The notes under the pieces were generated by a model, which was not told the origin of the DNA, made no database searches, and was given only the letters and a program-made list of their open reading frames with translations. From Hyperoodon ampullatus (lineage: Eukaryota; Chordata; Mammalia; Artiodactyla; Ziphiidae), in the NCBI GenBank assembly GCA_949752795.1, contig OX457074.1, positions 1,178,001 through 1,242,000 of the forward strand: a stretch of 64,000 nt of DNA, given 5' to 3'. Position 1 is the stretch's first letter. Every line of letters begins with the position of its first letter. Both the position numbers and the translations under genes were made by a program. Shown here in pieces: positions 36,701-47,104 of this stretch.

Positions 36701-39700
36701 TGTCAGAGCTTGAGTTAGAAGTAGTGTCAAGGCCTTAGTAAGGGACAGTGTCAGGTCCTTGGTAGGGACGAGCGTTAGAGCCTTTGTTATGTATAATGGC
36801 AGGGCCAGAGTTAGGAGGAGAGTCAGGCAATTAGTCAGGGACACTGTCAGGGACTTAGATGGGGACAGTATCACGGCCTCAGTTAGTAGTAGTGTCAAGG
36901 CCTTAGTTAAGGACAGTGTCAGGGCAAGGCCTAAGAGGAGCATAAAGGCCTCTGTAGGAGCTGGGGCAGGAGCTGGGACTTGGGATGGGGCTGGGGCTGG
37001 GGCTAGGGCTAGGGCTAGGGCCTTACTTAGGAATAGTGTCAAGGCCTTAGTTAGGGTCACTGTCACGACCTTAGTTAGGGTTAGCATCAGAGCCTTTGTT
37101 AGGTATAAAATAATGTCACGGCCTGAGTTAGAAGTAGTGTCAGGGCCTTAGTGAGGGACAGTGTCAGGGCCTTGGTTAGGACAAGCGTCAGAGCCTTTGT
37201 TATATATAATTCAAGGGCCAGAGTTAGGAAGAGAGTACCGCCCTTACTTAGTGACAATATCAGTGCCTTAGTTAGGGACAGTATCACGGCCTTGGGGCTA
37301 AATTCAGGGCCTGAGTTAAGCATAGCATCAGGGCTTCAGTTGCCATAAGAGGCTCGACTTTAGCTAAAGACAGGGATAAGTTAAGATCTAGGTATACTGT
37401 CAGGACATGACCCAGTTATACTGTCAACACCTTAGTTACTGAGAATATCGGGGCCTTGTTTAGAACCAGCGTCAGGGCTTCAGGTAGGGACAGCGTCAGA
37501 GCCTGACGTAGGGAGAGCGACAGGGCCCGAGTGAGGCTTAGCATCAGGTCCTTAGCTGGGGACACTGTCAGGGCATGACTCAGGAGCAGCATCAGGGCCT
37601 CTGTAGGATCAGCATTACGGTCTTAGTTAAAGACATGATCAGGGCCTGAGTTAGGTGGAGTGTCAAGGCCTCACTTACGGATAGCTTCAGGGCCTGTGTT
37701 AGGGACAGCCTCAGGGCTTTATTTAGGGCCAGCATCAGGGCTGACTTAGGGATAGTGTCAGGACCTTGGTTCGAGATGGGTCAGTATATTCGCTCAGGAT
37801 AGTGTTAGGCCTTTAGTTATTGCCGGCAGCAGGGCCTGCATTAGGGACAGCTTCCTGGCCTTACTTACAAACAGTGTCAGGGCCTTAGTGATGACTAGTA
37901 AGGGCCTCAGTTAGGGACAGCATTAGGGCTTCAGGTAGGGTAAGAGGCAGGACATTAACTATGGACTAGGGATAAAGTCTGGAATGGAGGGAGGGACACT
38001 TTGAAGGCCTTAGTTATCGAGAGCACCTGGGCCTTCTTTAGGACCAGTATCACGGCCTTCGGTAGGGACAGTGTCAGGGCAAGGCCTAGGAGGAGCATAA
38101 GGGCCTCTGTAGGATCAGCATCAGGGGCTAGGGCTGGTGCTGGGGATGGGGATGGTGATGGGGATCGGGTAGGGGAGGGCTAGGGCTAGGGTTAGGGCTA
38201 GGGCCTTAGTTAGGAACAGTGTCAAGGCCTTAGTTAGGGTCACTGTCAGGGCCTTAGTTAGGGTTAGCATCAGAGCCTTTGTTAGGTATAAGGTCAGAGC
38301 TTGAGTTAGAAGTAGTGTCAGGGCCTTAGTGAGGGACAGTGTCAGGTCCTTGGTAAGGATGAGCGTTAGAGCCTTTGTTTTGTATAATGGCAGGGCCAGA
38401 GTTAGGAGGAGAATCAGGCTATTAGTCAGGGACACTGTCCGGGACTTAGATAGGAACAGTATCACGGCCTGAGTTAGTAGTAGTGTCAAGGCCTTAGTTA
38501 AGGACAGTGTCAGGGCAAGGCCTACGAGGAACATAAAGGCCTCTGTAGGAGCTGTGGCAGGAGCTGGGACTGGGGATGGGGCTGGGGATGGGGCTAGGGC
38601 TAGTGCTTGGGCGTTACTTAGGAATAGTGTCAAGGCCTTAGTTAGGGTCACTGTCAGGTCCTTAGTTAGGGTTTGCATCAGAGCCTTTGTTAGGTATAAT
38701 GTCAGAGCTTGAGGTAGAAGTAGTGTCAGGGCCTTAGTGAGGACAGTGTCAGGGCCTTGGTAAGGACGAGCGTTAGAGCCTTTGTTATGTATAATGGCAG
38801 GGCCAGAGTTAGGAGGAGAGTCAGGCAATGAGTCAGGGACACTGTCAGCGCCTAAGTTAGGGACAGTATCACGGCCTGAGTTACTAGTAGTGTCAAGGCC
38901 TTAGTTAAGGACAGTGTCAGGGCAAGGCCTAGGAGGATCATGAAGGCCTCTGTAGGAGCTGGGACAGGAGCTGGGACTGGGGCTGGGGCTGAGGCTGGGG
39001 ATGGGGCTGGGACTAGGGCTAGGGCTAGGGCCTTACTTAGGAATAGTGTCAAGGCCTTAGTTAGGGTCACTGTCAGGGCCTTAGTGATAGCATCAGAGAC
39101 TTCGTTAGGTATAAAATAATGTCACGGCCTGAGTTAGTAGTAGTGTCAGGGTCTTAGTGAGCGACAGTGTTAGGGCCTTGGTTAGGATGAGCGTCAGAGC
39201 CTTTGTTATATATAATTGCAGGGCCAGAGTTAGGAAGAGAGTACTGCCCTTACTTAGGGACAATATCAGTGCCTTAGTTAGGGACAGTATCACGGCCTTG
39301 GGGCTAAATTCAGGGCCTGAGTTAAGCATAGCAACAGGGCTTTAGTTGCCATAAGAGGCTCGACTTTAGCTAAAGACAGGGATAAGTTATGATCTAGGTG
39401 TACTGTCAGGACATGACCCAGTTATAGTCTCAACACCTTAGTTACTGAGAATATCGGGGCCTTGTTTAGAACCAGCGTCAGGGGTTCAGTTAGGGACAGC
39501 GCCAAAGCCTGATGTAGGGAGAGGGACAGGGCCCGAGTGAGGCCTAGCATCAGGTCCTTAGCTGGGGACACTGTCAGGGCATGACTCAGGAGCAGCATCA
39601 GGGCCTCTGTAGGATCAGCATTACGGTCTTAGTTAAAGACATGATCAGGGCCTGAGTTAGGTGGAGTGTCAAGGCCTCACTTACGGATAGCTTCAGGGCC

Positions 39701-40559
39701 TGTGTTAGGGACAGCCTCAGGGCTTTATTTAGGGCCAGCATCAGGGCTGACTTAGGGATAGTGTCAGGACCTTGGTTCGAGATGGGTCAGTATATTCGCT
39801 CAGGATAGTGTTAGGCCTTTAGTTATTGCCGGCAGCAGGGCCTGCATTAGGGACAGCTTCCTGGCCTTACTTACAAACAGTGTCAGGGACTTAGTGATGA
39901 CTAGTCAGGGCCTCAGTTAGGGACAGCATTAGGGCTTCAGGTAGGGTAAGAGGCAGGACATTAACTATGGACTAGGGATAAAGTCCGGAATGGAGGGAGG
40001 GACACTTTGAAGGCCTTAGTTATCGAGAGCACCTGGGCCTTCTTTAGGACCAGTATCACGGCCTTCGGTAGGGACAGTGTCAGGGCAAGGCCTAGGAGGA
40101 GCATAAGGGCCTCTGTAGGTTCAGCATCAGGGGCTGGGGCTGGGGATGGGGATGGGGATGGGGACGGGGATGGGGATGGGTATCGGGTAGGGTAGGGTAG
40201 GGCTAGGGCTAGGGTTAGGGCTAGGGCTTTAGTTAGGTATAGTGTCAAGGCCTTAGTTAGGGTCACTGTCAGGGCCTTATTTAGGACTAGCATCAGAGCT
40301 TTGTGACGTATCGTGTCACAGCCTGAGTTAGCCGTACTCTCAGGCCTTACTTAGGGATAGTGTCAGGGTCTTGGTTAGGACTGGCATCAGATCCTTCTGT
40401 TAGGTACAGTGTCAGGGCTTGAGACACGCATAGTTTTAGGGACTTTGATAGGGACAGTATCAGGCCCTGACTTTGGACCAGCATCTAGGCCTTACTTAGG
40501 GACAGTGTCACGGCCTTGGGGCTAAATTGAGGGCCTGAGTTATGCATAGCATCTGGGCT
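33734..40559 (+). repeat. Irregular units (2,017, 1,585, 2,006, 1,218 bp)
   Basis: The anchors are at 33734, 35751, 37336, 39342 and 40560. The two roughly 2.0-kb units each contain an additional G-rich island of a CTGGGACTAGGG/GAGGCTGGGG type, near 35,365-35,425 and 38,960-39,030. Five-base AAATA insertions occur at 33,505, 35,095, 35,520, 37,105 and 39,110. Order is weaker here than to the left, but single subunits are still easily aligned. Confidence 0.75.
34535..34576 (+). repeat. (GGGGAT)7 tract
   Basis: Seven perfect hexamers in the first 2.0-kb irregular unit. This is the last long pure tract before the array edge. At 40,140-40,190 the corresponding island is interrupted by GGGGAC and GGGTAT. 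Confidence 0.92.
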
Positions 40560-43500
40560 TTAGTTGCCATAAGAGGCTCGACTTTAGCTAAAGCCAGGGA
40601 TAAGTTATGATCTAGGTATACTGTCAGGACATGACCCAGGTATAGTGTCAACACCTTAGTTACTGAGAATATCGCGGCCTTGTTTAGAACCAGTGTCAGG
40701 ACTTCAGCTAGGGACAGCGTCAGAGCCTGACGTAAGGAGAGCGACAGGGCCCGAGTGAGGCCTAGCATCAGGTCCTTACCTGGGGACACTGTCAGGCCCT
40801 TAGTTAGGGAAAGTATCATGGCCTGACTTACTAGTAGTCACAAGGCCACAGTTAAGCACAGTGTCAAGGCAATGCCTAGGAGAAGCATAAAGGCCTCTGT
40901 AGGAGCTGGGGCAGGAGCTGGGAATGGGACTGGGACTGGGGCTGGGGCTGGGGCTAGGGCTAGGGCTTTACTTAGGAATAGTGTCAAGGCCTTAGTTAGG
41001 GTCACTGTCAGGGACTTAGTTAGGGTTAGCATCAGAGCCTTTGTTAGGTATAATGTCAGAGCTTGAGTTAGAAGTAGTGTCAGGGCCTTAGTGAGGGACA
41101 GTGTCAGGTCCTTGATAAGGACGAGCGTTAGAGCCTTTGTTATGTATAATGGCAGGGCCAGAGTTAGTAGGAGAGTCAGGCAATTAGTCAGGGACACTGT
41201 CAGGGACTTAGATAGGGACAGTATCACGGCCTGAGTTAGTAGTAGTGTCAAGGCCTTAGTTAAGGACAGTGTCAGGGCAAGCACTAGCAGGAGCATAAAG
41301 GCCTCTGTAGGAGCTGGGGCAGGAGATGGGACTGGGGCTGGGGCTGGGCCTGGGGCTCGGGCTAGGGCTAGGGCCTTACTTAGGAATAGTCTCAAGGCCT
41401 TACTTAGGGTCACTGTCAGGGCCTTAGTTAGGGTTAGCATCAGAGTCTTCGTTAGGTATATTATCCGGGCCTGAGTTAGAAGTAGTGTCAAGCCTTAGTG
41501 ATGGACAGTGACAGTGCCTTGGTTAGGACGAGCGTCATAGCCTTTGATGTGTATAATGGCAGGGCTAGAGTTAGGACGACAGTCAGGCCCTTAGTTAGGG
41601 ACACTGTCAGGGCCTTAGTTAGGGACAGTATCACAGCCTGAGTTAGTAGTAGCGTCAAGGCGTTAGTTAAGAACAGTGTCAGGGCCTTACTTACAACTAG
41701 CATCAGAGCCTTTCTTCGGTATCGTGTCAGGGCCTGATTTAGGAGTAGTGTCAAGGCCTTAGTTAGGGTCAGTGTCAGGGGCTTAGTTACGAGTACTGTC
41801 AAGGCCTTTCTTAGGATTAGTGTCACAGACTTAGTTAGGACTAGCACCAAAGCCCTCATTAGGTATAGTGTCAGGGCCTTAGTTAGGGACAGTGTCAGGG
41901 CCTGAGTTAGGAGTGCAATTAGTGCCTCTCTTAGGAACAGTGTCAGGGTCTGTGTTAGGTGTAGCGTCAGAGCATGTGTTACGTGTAGTGTCAGGGCATA
42001 AGTTAGGACAGTGTCAGGGCCTCAGTTAGGACTAGCATCAGAGCCTTGGTGACGTATCGTGTCACGGCCTGAGTTAGCCGTAGTCTCAGGCCCTACTTAG
42101 GGACAGTGTCAGGGCCTTGGTTTGGACTACCATCAGAGCCTTTGTCAGGGCCAGTGTCAGGGTCTTGGTTAGGACTGGCGTCAGAGCCTTCTGTTAGGTA
42201 CACTGTCAGGGCTTGAGACACGCATAGTGTTAGGGACTTTGATAGGGACAGTATCAAGCCCTGACATTGGCCCAGCATCTAGACCTTACTTAGGGACAGT
42301 GTCACGGCCTTGGGGCTAAATTGAGGGCCTGAGTTATGCATAGCATCAGGGCTTCAGTTGCCATAAGTGGCTCGAATTTAGCTAAAGACAGGGATAAGTT
42401 ATGATCTAGGTATACTATCAGGAAATGACCCAGGTATAGTGTCAATACCTTAGTTACTCAGAATATCACGGCCTTGTTTAGAACCAGTGTCAGGACTTCA
42501 GCTAGGGACAGCGTCAGAGCCTGACGTAGGGAGAGCGACAGGGCCTGAGTGAGGCCTAGCATCAGGTCCTTAGCTGGGGACACTGTCAGGGCCTTAGTTA
42601 GGGACAGTATCACGGCCTGAGTTAGTAGTAGTCATAAGGCCTTAGTTAAGCACACTGTCAGGGCAAGGCCTAGTAGGAGCATAAAGGCCTGTGTAGCAGC
42701 TGGGGCTGGGGTTGGGGCTGGGGCTAGGGCCTTACTTAGGAATAGTGTCAAGGCCTTAGTTAGGGTCACTGTCAGGGCCTTAGTTAGGGTTAGCATCAGA
42801 GCCTTCGTTAGGTATAATTTCAGGGCCTGAGTTAGAAGTAGTGTCAGGGCCTTAGTGAGGGACAGTGTCAGGGCCTTGCTTAGGACCAGCGTCAGAGCCT
42901 TTGTTATATATAATTGCAGGGCCAGAGTTAGGAAGAGAGTACTGCCCTTACTTAGGGACAATGTCAGTGCCTTAGTTAGGGACAGTATCACGGCCTGAGT
43001 TAGTAGTAGTGTCAAGGCCTTAGTTAAGGACAGTGTCAGGGCCTTACTTACAATAGCATCAGAGCCTTTGTTCGGTATTGTGTCAGGGCCTGATTTAGGA
43101 GTAGTGTCCGGGCCTTATTTACGGACAGTGTCAGGGCCTGAGGTAGGAGTGGAATCAGTGCCTCTCTTAGGAACAGTGTCAGAGGTGTGTTAGGTGTAGT
43201 GTCAGCGCATAAGTTAGGACAGTGTCAGGGCCTTGGTTAGGACGAGCGTCACAGAGTTTGTTATATATAATTGCTGCGCCAGAGTTAGGAGGAGAGTAAC
43301 GCCCTTAGTTAGGGTCACTGTCAGGGCCTTAGTTAGGGACAGTATCACGGACTGACTTACTAGTAGTGTCAAAGCCTTAGCTAAGGACCGTGACAGTGCA
43401 AGGCCAAGAAGGAGCATAAGGGCTTCTGTAGAATCAGCATCAGCAGCAGGGGCCGTGGCCGGGCCCGGGGCCAGGTCCAGGGCCACGGCCAGGGCCAGGG

Positions 43501-44812
43501 CCAGGGAAGGGCTAGAGCTAGGAGTAGGGCTAGGGCCTTAGTTAGGAATATTGTCAATGCCTTAGTTAGGGTCACAGGCAGGGCGTTAGTTACGGTTAGC
43601 ATCAGAACCTTCGTTAGGTATAATGTCAGGGCCTGAGTTACAAGTAGTGTCAAGCCTTAGTGAGGGACAGTGTCAGGGCCTAAGTTAGGACGAGTGACAG
43701 AGCCTTTGTTATGTATAAAGGCAGGGCCAGTGGTAGAAGGAGAGTCAGGCCCTTAGTTAGGGACACTGTCAGGGCCTTAGTTAGGGATAGTATCACTGCC
43801 TGAGTTAGTAGTACTGTCAAGGCGTTAGTTAAGGACAGTGTCAGGGCAAGGCCTAGGAGGATCATGAGGGCCTCTGTAGGATCAGAGGCTGGGGCTGGCG
43901 CAAGGGCTAGGGCTAGAGCTACGGCTAGGGCTAGGGCTAGGGCCTTAGTTAGGAATAGCGTCAAGGCCTTAATTAGGGTCACTGTAGGGCCTTAGTTAGG
44001 GTTCGCCTCAGAGCCTTCGTTAGGTATAAAGTCAGGGCCTGAGGTAGAAGTCGTGTCAGGGCCTTAGGGAGGGACAGCGTCAGGGCCTGAGTTAGGAGTG
44101 GAATCAGTGCCTCTCTTAGGAACAGTGTCAGTGTCTGTGTTAGGTGCAGTGTCAGGGCGTAAGTTAGGACAGTGTCAGGGCCTTACTGAGGACGAGCATC
44201 AGAGCCTTGGTTTGGTATCGTGTCACGGACTGAGTTAGCCGTAGTCTCAGGCCCTACTTAGGGACAGTGTCAGGGCCTTGGTTAGGACTACCATCAGAGC
44301 CTTTGTAAGGGACACTGTCAGAGTCAAGGTTAGGACTGGCGTCAGGGCCTTCTGTTAGGTACACTGTCAGGGCCTGAGTCAGGCAAAGTATTAGGGACTT
44401 TGTTACGGCCAGTATCAGGCCCTGACGTTGGACCAACATCTAGGCCTTAGTTAAGGACAGTGTCACGGCCGTGGGGCTAAATTCACGGCCTGAGTAAAGC
44501 ACAGCATCAGGGCTTTAGTTGCCATAAGAGGCTCGACTTTAGCTAAAGACAAGGATAAGCTATGACCTAGGTGTACTGTCAGGAAGTGACCCAGGTATAG
44601 TGTCAACATCTTAGTTACTGAGAGTATCGGGGCCTTGTTTAGAACCAGTGTCACGGCTTCAGGTAGGGACAGCGTCAGAGCCTGACGTAGGGAGAGCGAG
44701 AGGGCCTGAGTGAGGCCTAGCATCAGGCCCTTAGCTGGGGACACTGTCAGGGCATGAATCAGGAGCAGAATCAGGGCCTCTGTAGGATCAGCATTACGGT
44801 CTTAGATAAAGA
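40560..44812 (+). repeat. Degenerate right edge of the satellite array
   Basis: The anchors at 40560, 42354 and 44515 are spaced by 1,794 and 2,161 bp, with no repeat of the 1,585-bp order. Subunits are still 24-bp multiples but more diverged. Several features occur only here, such as the GTTAGCCGTA subunits near 40,330, 42,072 and 44,235. All three anchors carry GACCCAGGTATAG, a third state distinct from the two seen further left. This is what is expected at an array edge, where homogenisation is least effective. Confidence 0.82.
43449..43507 (+). repeat. GC-rich (CCAGGG)-type island at the array edge
   Basis: This island occupies the position that elsewhere holds GGGGAT or GGGGCT hexamers, after a CTTCTGTAGAATCAGCATC landmark. 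It consists of GGGCCA, GGCCGT and GGGCCC words. It is the only island in the window rich in both G and C on the same strand, so it can pair with itself instead of forming G-only structures. Confidence 0.75.
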
Positions 44813-45779
44813 CCAAAATAGACATTTCTTCAAAGATATATGGATTGCCAACAAACACATCAAACTATGCTCAACATTATTAATCTTTAGAGAAATGCAA
44901 ATCAAAACTACAATGAGATATCATCTCACACCAGTCAGAATGGCCACCATCAAAAAATCTAAAAATAGTAAATGCTGCAGAGGATGTGGAGAGAAGGGAA
45001 CACTCTTGCACTGCTGGTGGGAATGTGAATTGGCACAGCCACTATGGCGAACAGTATGGAGGTTCCTTAAAAAACTACAAATAGAACTACCATATGACCC
45101 AGCAATCCAAATACTGGGCATATACCCTGAGAAAACCGTAATTCAAAGAGTCATGTACCAAAATGTTCACTGCAGCTCTATTTACAATAGCCCGGAGATG
45201 GAAACAACCTAAGTGTCCATCATCGGATGAATGGATAAAGAAGACGTGGCACATATACACAATGGAATATTACTCAGCCACAAAAAGAAACGAAATTGAG
45301 CTATTTGTAATGAGGTGGATGGAGCTAGAGTCTGTCATACAGAGTGAAGTAAGTCAGAAAGAGAAAGACAAATACCGTATGCTGACACATATATATGGAA
45401 TTTAAGAAAAAAAATGTCATGAAGAACCTAGGGTTAAGACAGGAATAAAGACACAGACCTACTAGAGAATGGACTTGAGGATATGGGGAGGGGGAAGGGT
45501 AAGCTGTGACAAAGTGAGAGAGTGGCTTGGACATTTATACACTACCAAACGTAAAAGAGATAGCTAGTGGGAAGCAGCCGCGTAGCACAGGGAGATCAGC
45601 TTGGTGCTTTGTGACCACCTACCTAGAGGCGTGGGATAGGGAGGGTGGGAGGGAGGGAGACGCAAGAGGGAAGAGATATGGGGACATACGTATATGTATA
45701 ACTGATTCACTTTGTTATAAAGCAGAAACTAACACACCATTGTAAAGCAATTACACTCCAATAAAGATGTTAACAAAAA
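44809..45779 (+). mobile_element. L1 3' end joined to the satellite edge
   Basis: The satellite ends at TTAGATAAAGAC and continues as L1 ORF2 sequence (CAAAATAGACATTTCTTC). AAGAC at 44,809-44,813 could belong to either side. The element runs through the ORF2 C-terminus and the 3' UTR to an AATAAA at 45,760-45,765, and ends without a clear poly(A) tail. Positions 44,814-44,966 differ from the second copy at about 14 bases plus a 3-base gap. From 44,967 on the two copies are almost identical. I infer two L1 sources joined at about 44,967. No target-site duplication was found around it. Confidence 0.88.
44814..45405 (+). pseudogene. L1 ORF2 C-terminal fragment, frameshifted
   Basis: The frame encodes the last ~200 residues of L1 ORF2p, the region after the reverse transcriptase that includes the cysteine-rich motif (C-x3-C-x7-H-x4-C, here KCCRGC followed by LLHCWWEC). 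A two-base loss at AATTCAAAGAGTC near 45,141-45,150 shifts the frame, and the C-terminus continues in another frame from 45,163 ([17 protein letters not shown]) to a stop at 45,403-45,405. It has no endonuclease or reverse transcriptase domain and is non-functional. The upstream open frame extends by chance into satellite sequence from 44,754. Confidence 0.9.
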
Positions 45780-45899
45780 TGATTCTTTGGCAAAATCCTG
45801 CACCTTGTTGCTACTTGTTCATTCCTCATTGCTTTCAATTCCTAGAAAGCACCTTTGCAAGGCAACATGGACATTCACACCTGTATGACGCTGTTTCTA
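45780..45899. other. Short single-copy spacer between L1 and inverted satellite, copy A
   Basis: About 120 bases beginning GATTCTTTGGCAAAATCC. They resemble neither satellite nor L1 and contain nothing I can identify. The copy B equivalent is 55,771-55,890 and looks identical. Confidence 0.6.
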
Positions 45900-47104
45900 C
45901 AGAAGGCCCTGACACTGCCCCTAAATAACGGCCTGACACTGGTCCCAAGTATGGACCTGATCCTGTCCGTAACTAAGGCCCTGAAGATGTCCCTCATGAA
46001 GTCTCTGACACTGCCCTTAATAAGCCCCTGACACTGTCCCTAGCTAATGGCCTAAGCTATAACTTACAAAGTCCCTAACACTATCCCCAGGACGCTGACA
46101 CCCTCCCTGAGGCTTTGATGCTGTCCCTTAGTGCCTAAGCGGTGACAAAGTAACACCCTGATTCTATTACTAAGGCCCTGAATATATCCCCAAGAAAGTC
46201 TCTGAAGTGTCCCTAACTAACGGCCTGGACTGTCTCTTACGAAGGCCCTCAAGTGATCTCTGAGGGCCTGACAACACTGTCCCCAACTAAGGCCCCGTTG
46301 CTGGCCCTAACTAACGTCCTGATGCTGAACCTAACTGAGGCCCTGATGCTCTTCCTAACTAAGGCCTTGATGCCCATTCTACCTGAGGCCCTAAAACTGT
46401 CTGTAACTAATGACCTGACTCTTTTCCTAACTAACACCCTCATTTTGTCCCTCATTAATGCCCTGACACTGGTCGACACCACAGCCCTGATGCTGGCCCA
46501 ATCTAAGGCCTTGACGATGTCCCTAATAGTCTTAGATGTCCCTCACCGTTGTCCTGACCCTGTCCCTCACCAAGGCCCTGACCCTCTTCCTAACTAAGGC
46601 CCGGATGCTGTCTCTACCTCAGAATCTGAAATTCTAATGTCCCGACTCTCCCTAACATCCTGACGCTGCCCCTAAGTGAGGCCCTGACACTCTTCTTAAC
46701 TAAGGACTTGCCGCTGTCCCTACCTAAAACCCTGACACTGTCTGTAACTAATGACCTCTTTCCCTAACTAACACCACAGTTTTGGCCCTACCTAACGCCC
46801 TCACACTGGTTCTAATTATGGCCACGATGCTGGCTCTAAGGCCCTGAAGAGATCCCTAAGTAACAGCCCAAACTGTGTCTAGCTAAGGCTCTCACGTTCT
46901 CTCTAACTGAAGCACTGACACTGTCCCTAACTTAGGCCCTGATGCTGTCCCCTATAGTCTAAGCTGTCACTAAATAATGCCCTGATCCTGTCCATAACTA
47001 AGGCCCTGAATATGTCCCTAAGTGCATCTCTGACGATGTCCTTAACAGCCTGAACTCTCTTCAAGTTGTCTCTGAGGCTCTGACACTGGCCCTTCCTAAG
47101 GCCT
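45900..47104 (-). repeat. Inverted block of the same satellite family, copy A
   Basis: The + strand reads GGCCCTGACACTGTCCCTAA and variants at about 24-bp spacing. This is the reverse complement of the 24-bp unit of the main array, so the block lies on the minus strand. It is more diverged than anything at 1-40 kb and lacks the GGGGAT islands and the palindrome anchor. It stops at CCTTCCTAAGGCCTCACC. About 50 subunits are present. Frames such as 46,253-46,597 (LTKALM-type repeats) are translations of the satellite, not a gene. Confidence 0.88.

Larger units (their letters stand above)
1..44812 (+). repeat. Satellite array built of 24-bp subrepeats in higher-order units
   Basis: The whole stretch is a tandem array. 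The basal unit is 24 bp with the core GTCAGGGCCTTAGTTAGGGA followed by CAGT, and individual subunits differ by several bases. Subunits are assembled into larger units of mainly 1,585 bp and about 1,180 bp. I counted 31 anchors of the form TTAGTTGCCATAAGAGGCTC: 1322, 2500, 3722, 5307, 6490, 7599, 9184, 10769, 12354, 13939, 15123, 16321, 17906, 19096, 20288, 21873, 23458, 25055, 26245, 27318, 28439, 30023, 30964, 32142, 33734, 35751, 37336, 39342, 40560, 42354 and 44515. The 1,585-bp period fits the length remembered for the delphinid common cetacean satellite. Both strands show long open frames of 8-residue periodicity, which follow from the 24-bp period and are not taken as genes. The array runs off the left end of the window. 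Confidence 0.96.

Noticed and set aside
1322..40559. A universal module of about 397 bp, since 1,585, 2,382, 1,190 and 2,006 are near multiples of it
   Set aside because: The GGCCTCTGTAGGA landmarks inside a long unit are spaced 436, 643 and 506 bp, not evenly. The lengths are better explained by the 408-bp and 506-bp deletions.
1..44812. Many open frames of 60-254 codons with 8-residue repeats on both strands as a possible protein family
   Set aside because: They follow from the 24-bp and 6-bp periods, occur on both strands at once, break at every 1,585-bp unit, and have no recognisable domain or start context.
1..44812. CRISPR-like direct repeats
   Set aside because: The repeats are contiguous diverged 24-mers without unique spacers, in a vertebrate genome with L1 and SINE elements.
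1..44812. A true telomere or interstitial (TTAGGG)n block
   Set aside because: TTAGGG words are scattered within 24-mers and mixed with CTAGGG and GTAGGG. No long perfect run is present.
1..44812. CENP-B box and centromeric identity
   Set aside because: I checked the TTCG-containing words (for example CCTTCGTTAGG, TTCGGTAGGG, ATTCGCTCAGG) against the NTTCGNNNNANNCGGGN pattern and none fits, so a centromere assignment has no support here.
44754..45212. A 152-codon frame crossing from satellite into L1
   Set aside because: Chance fusion of a satellite frame with the L1 ORF2 remnant. It stops at a frameshift and has no separate function.
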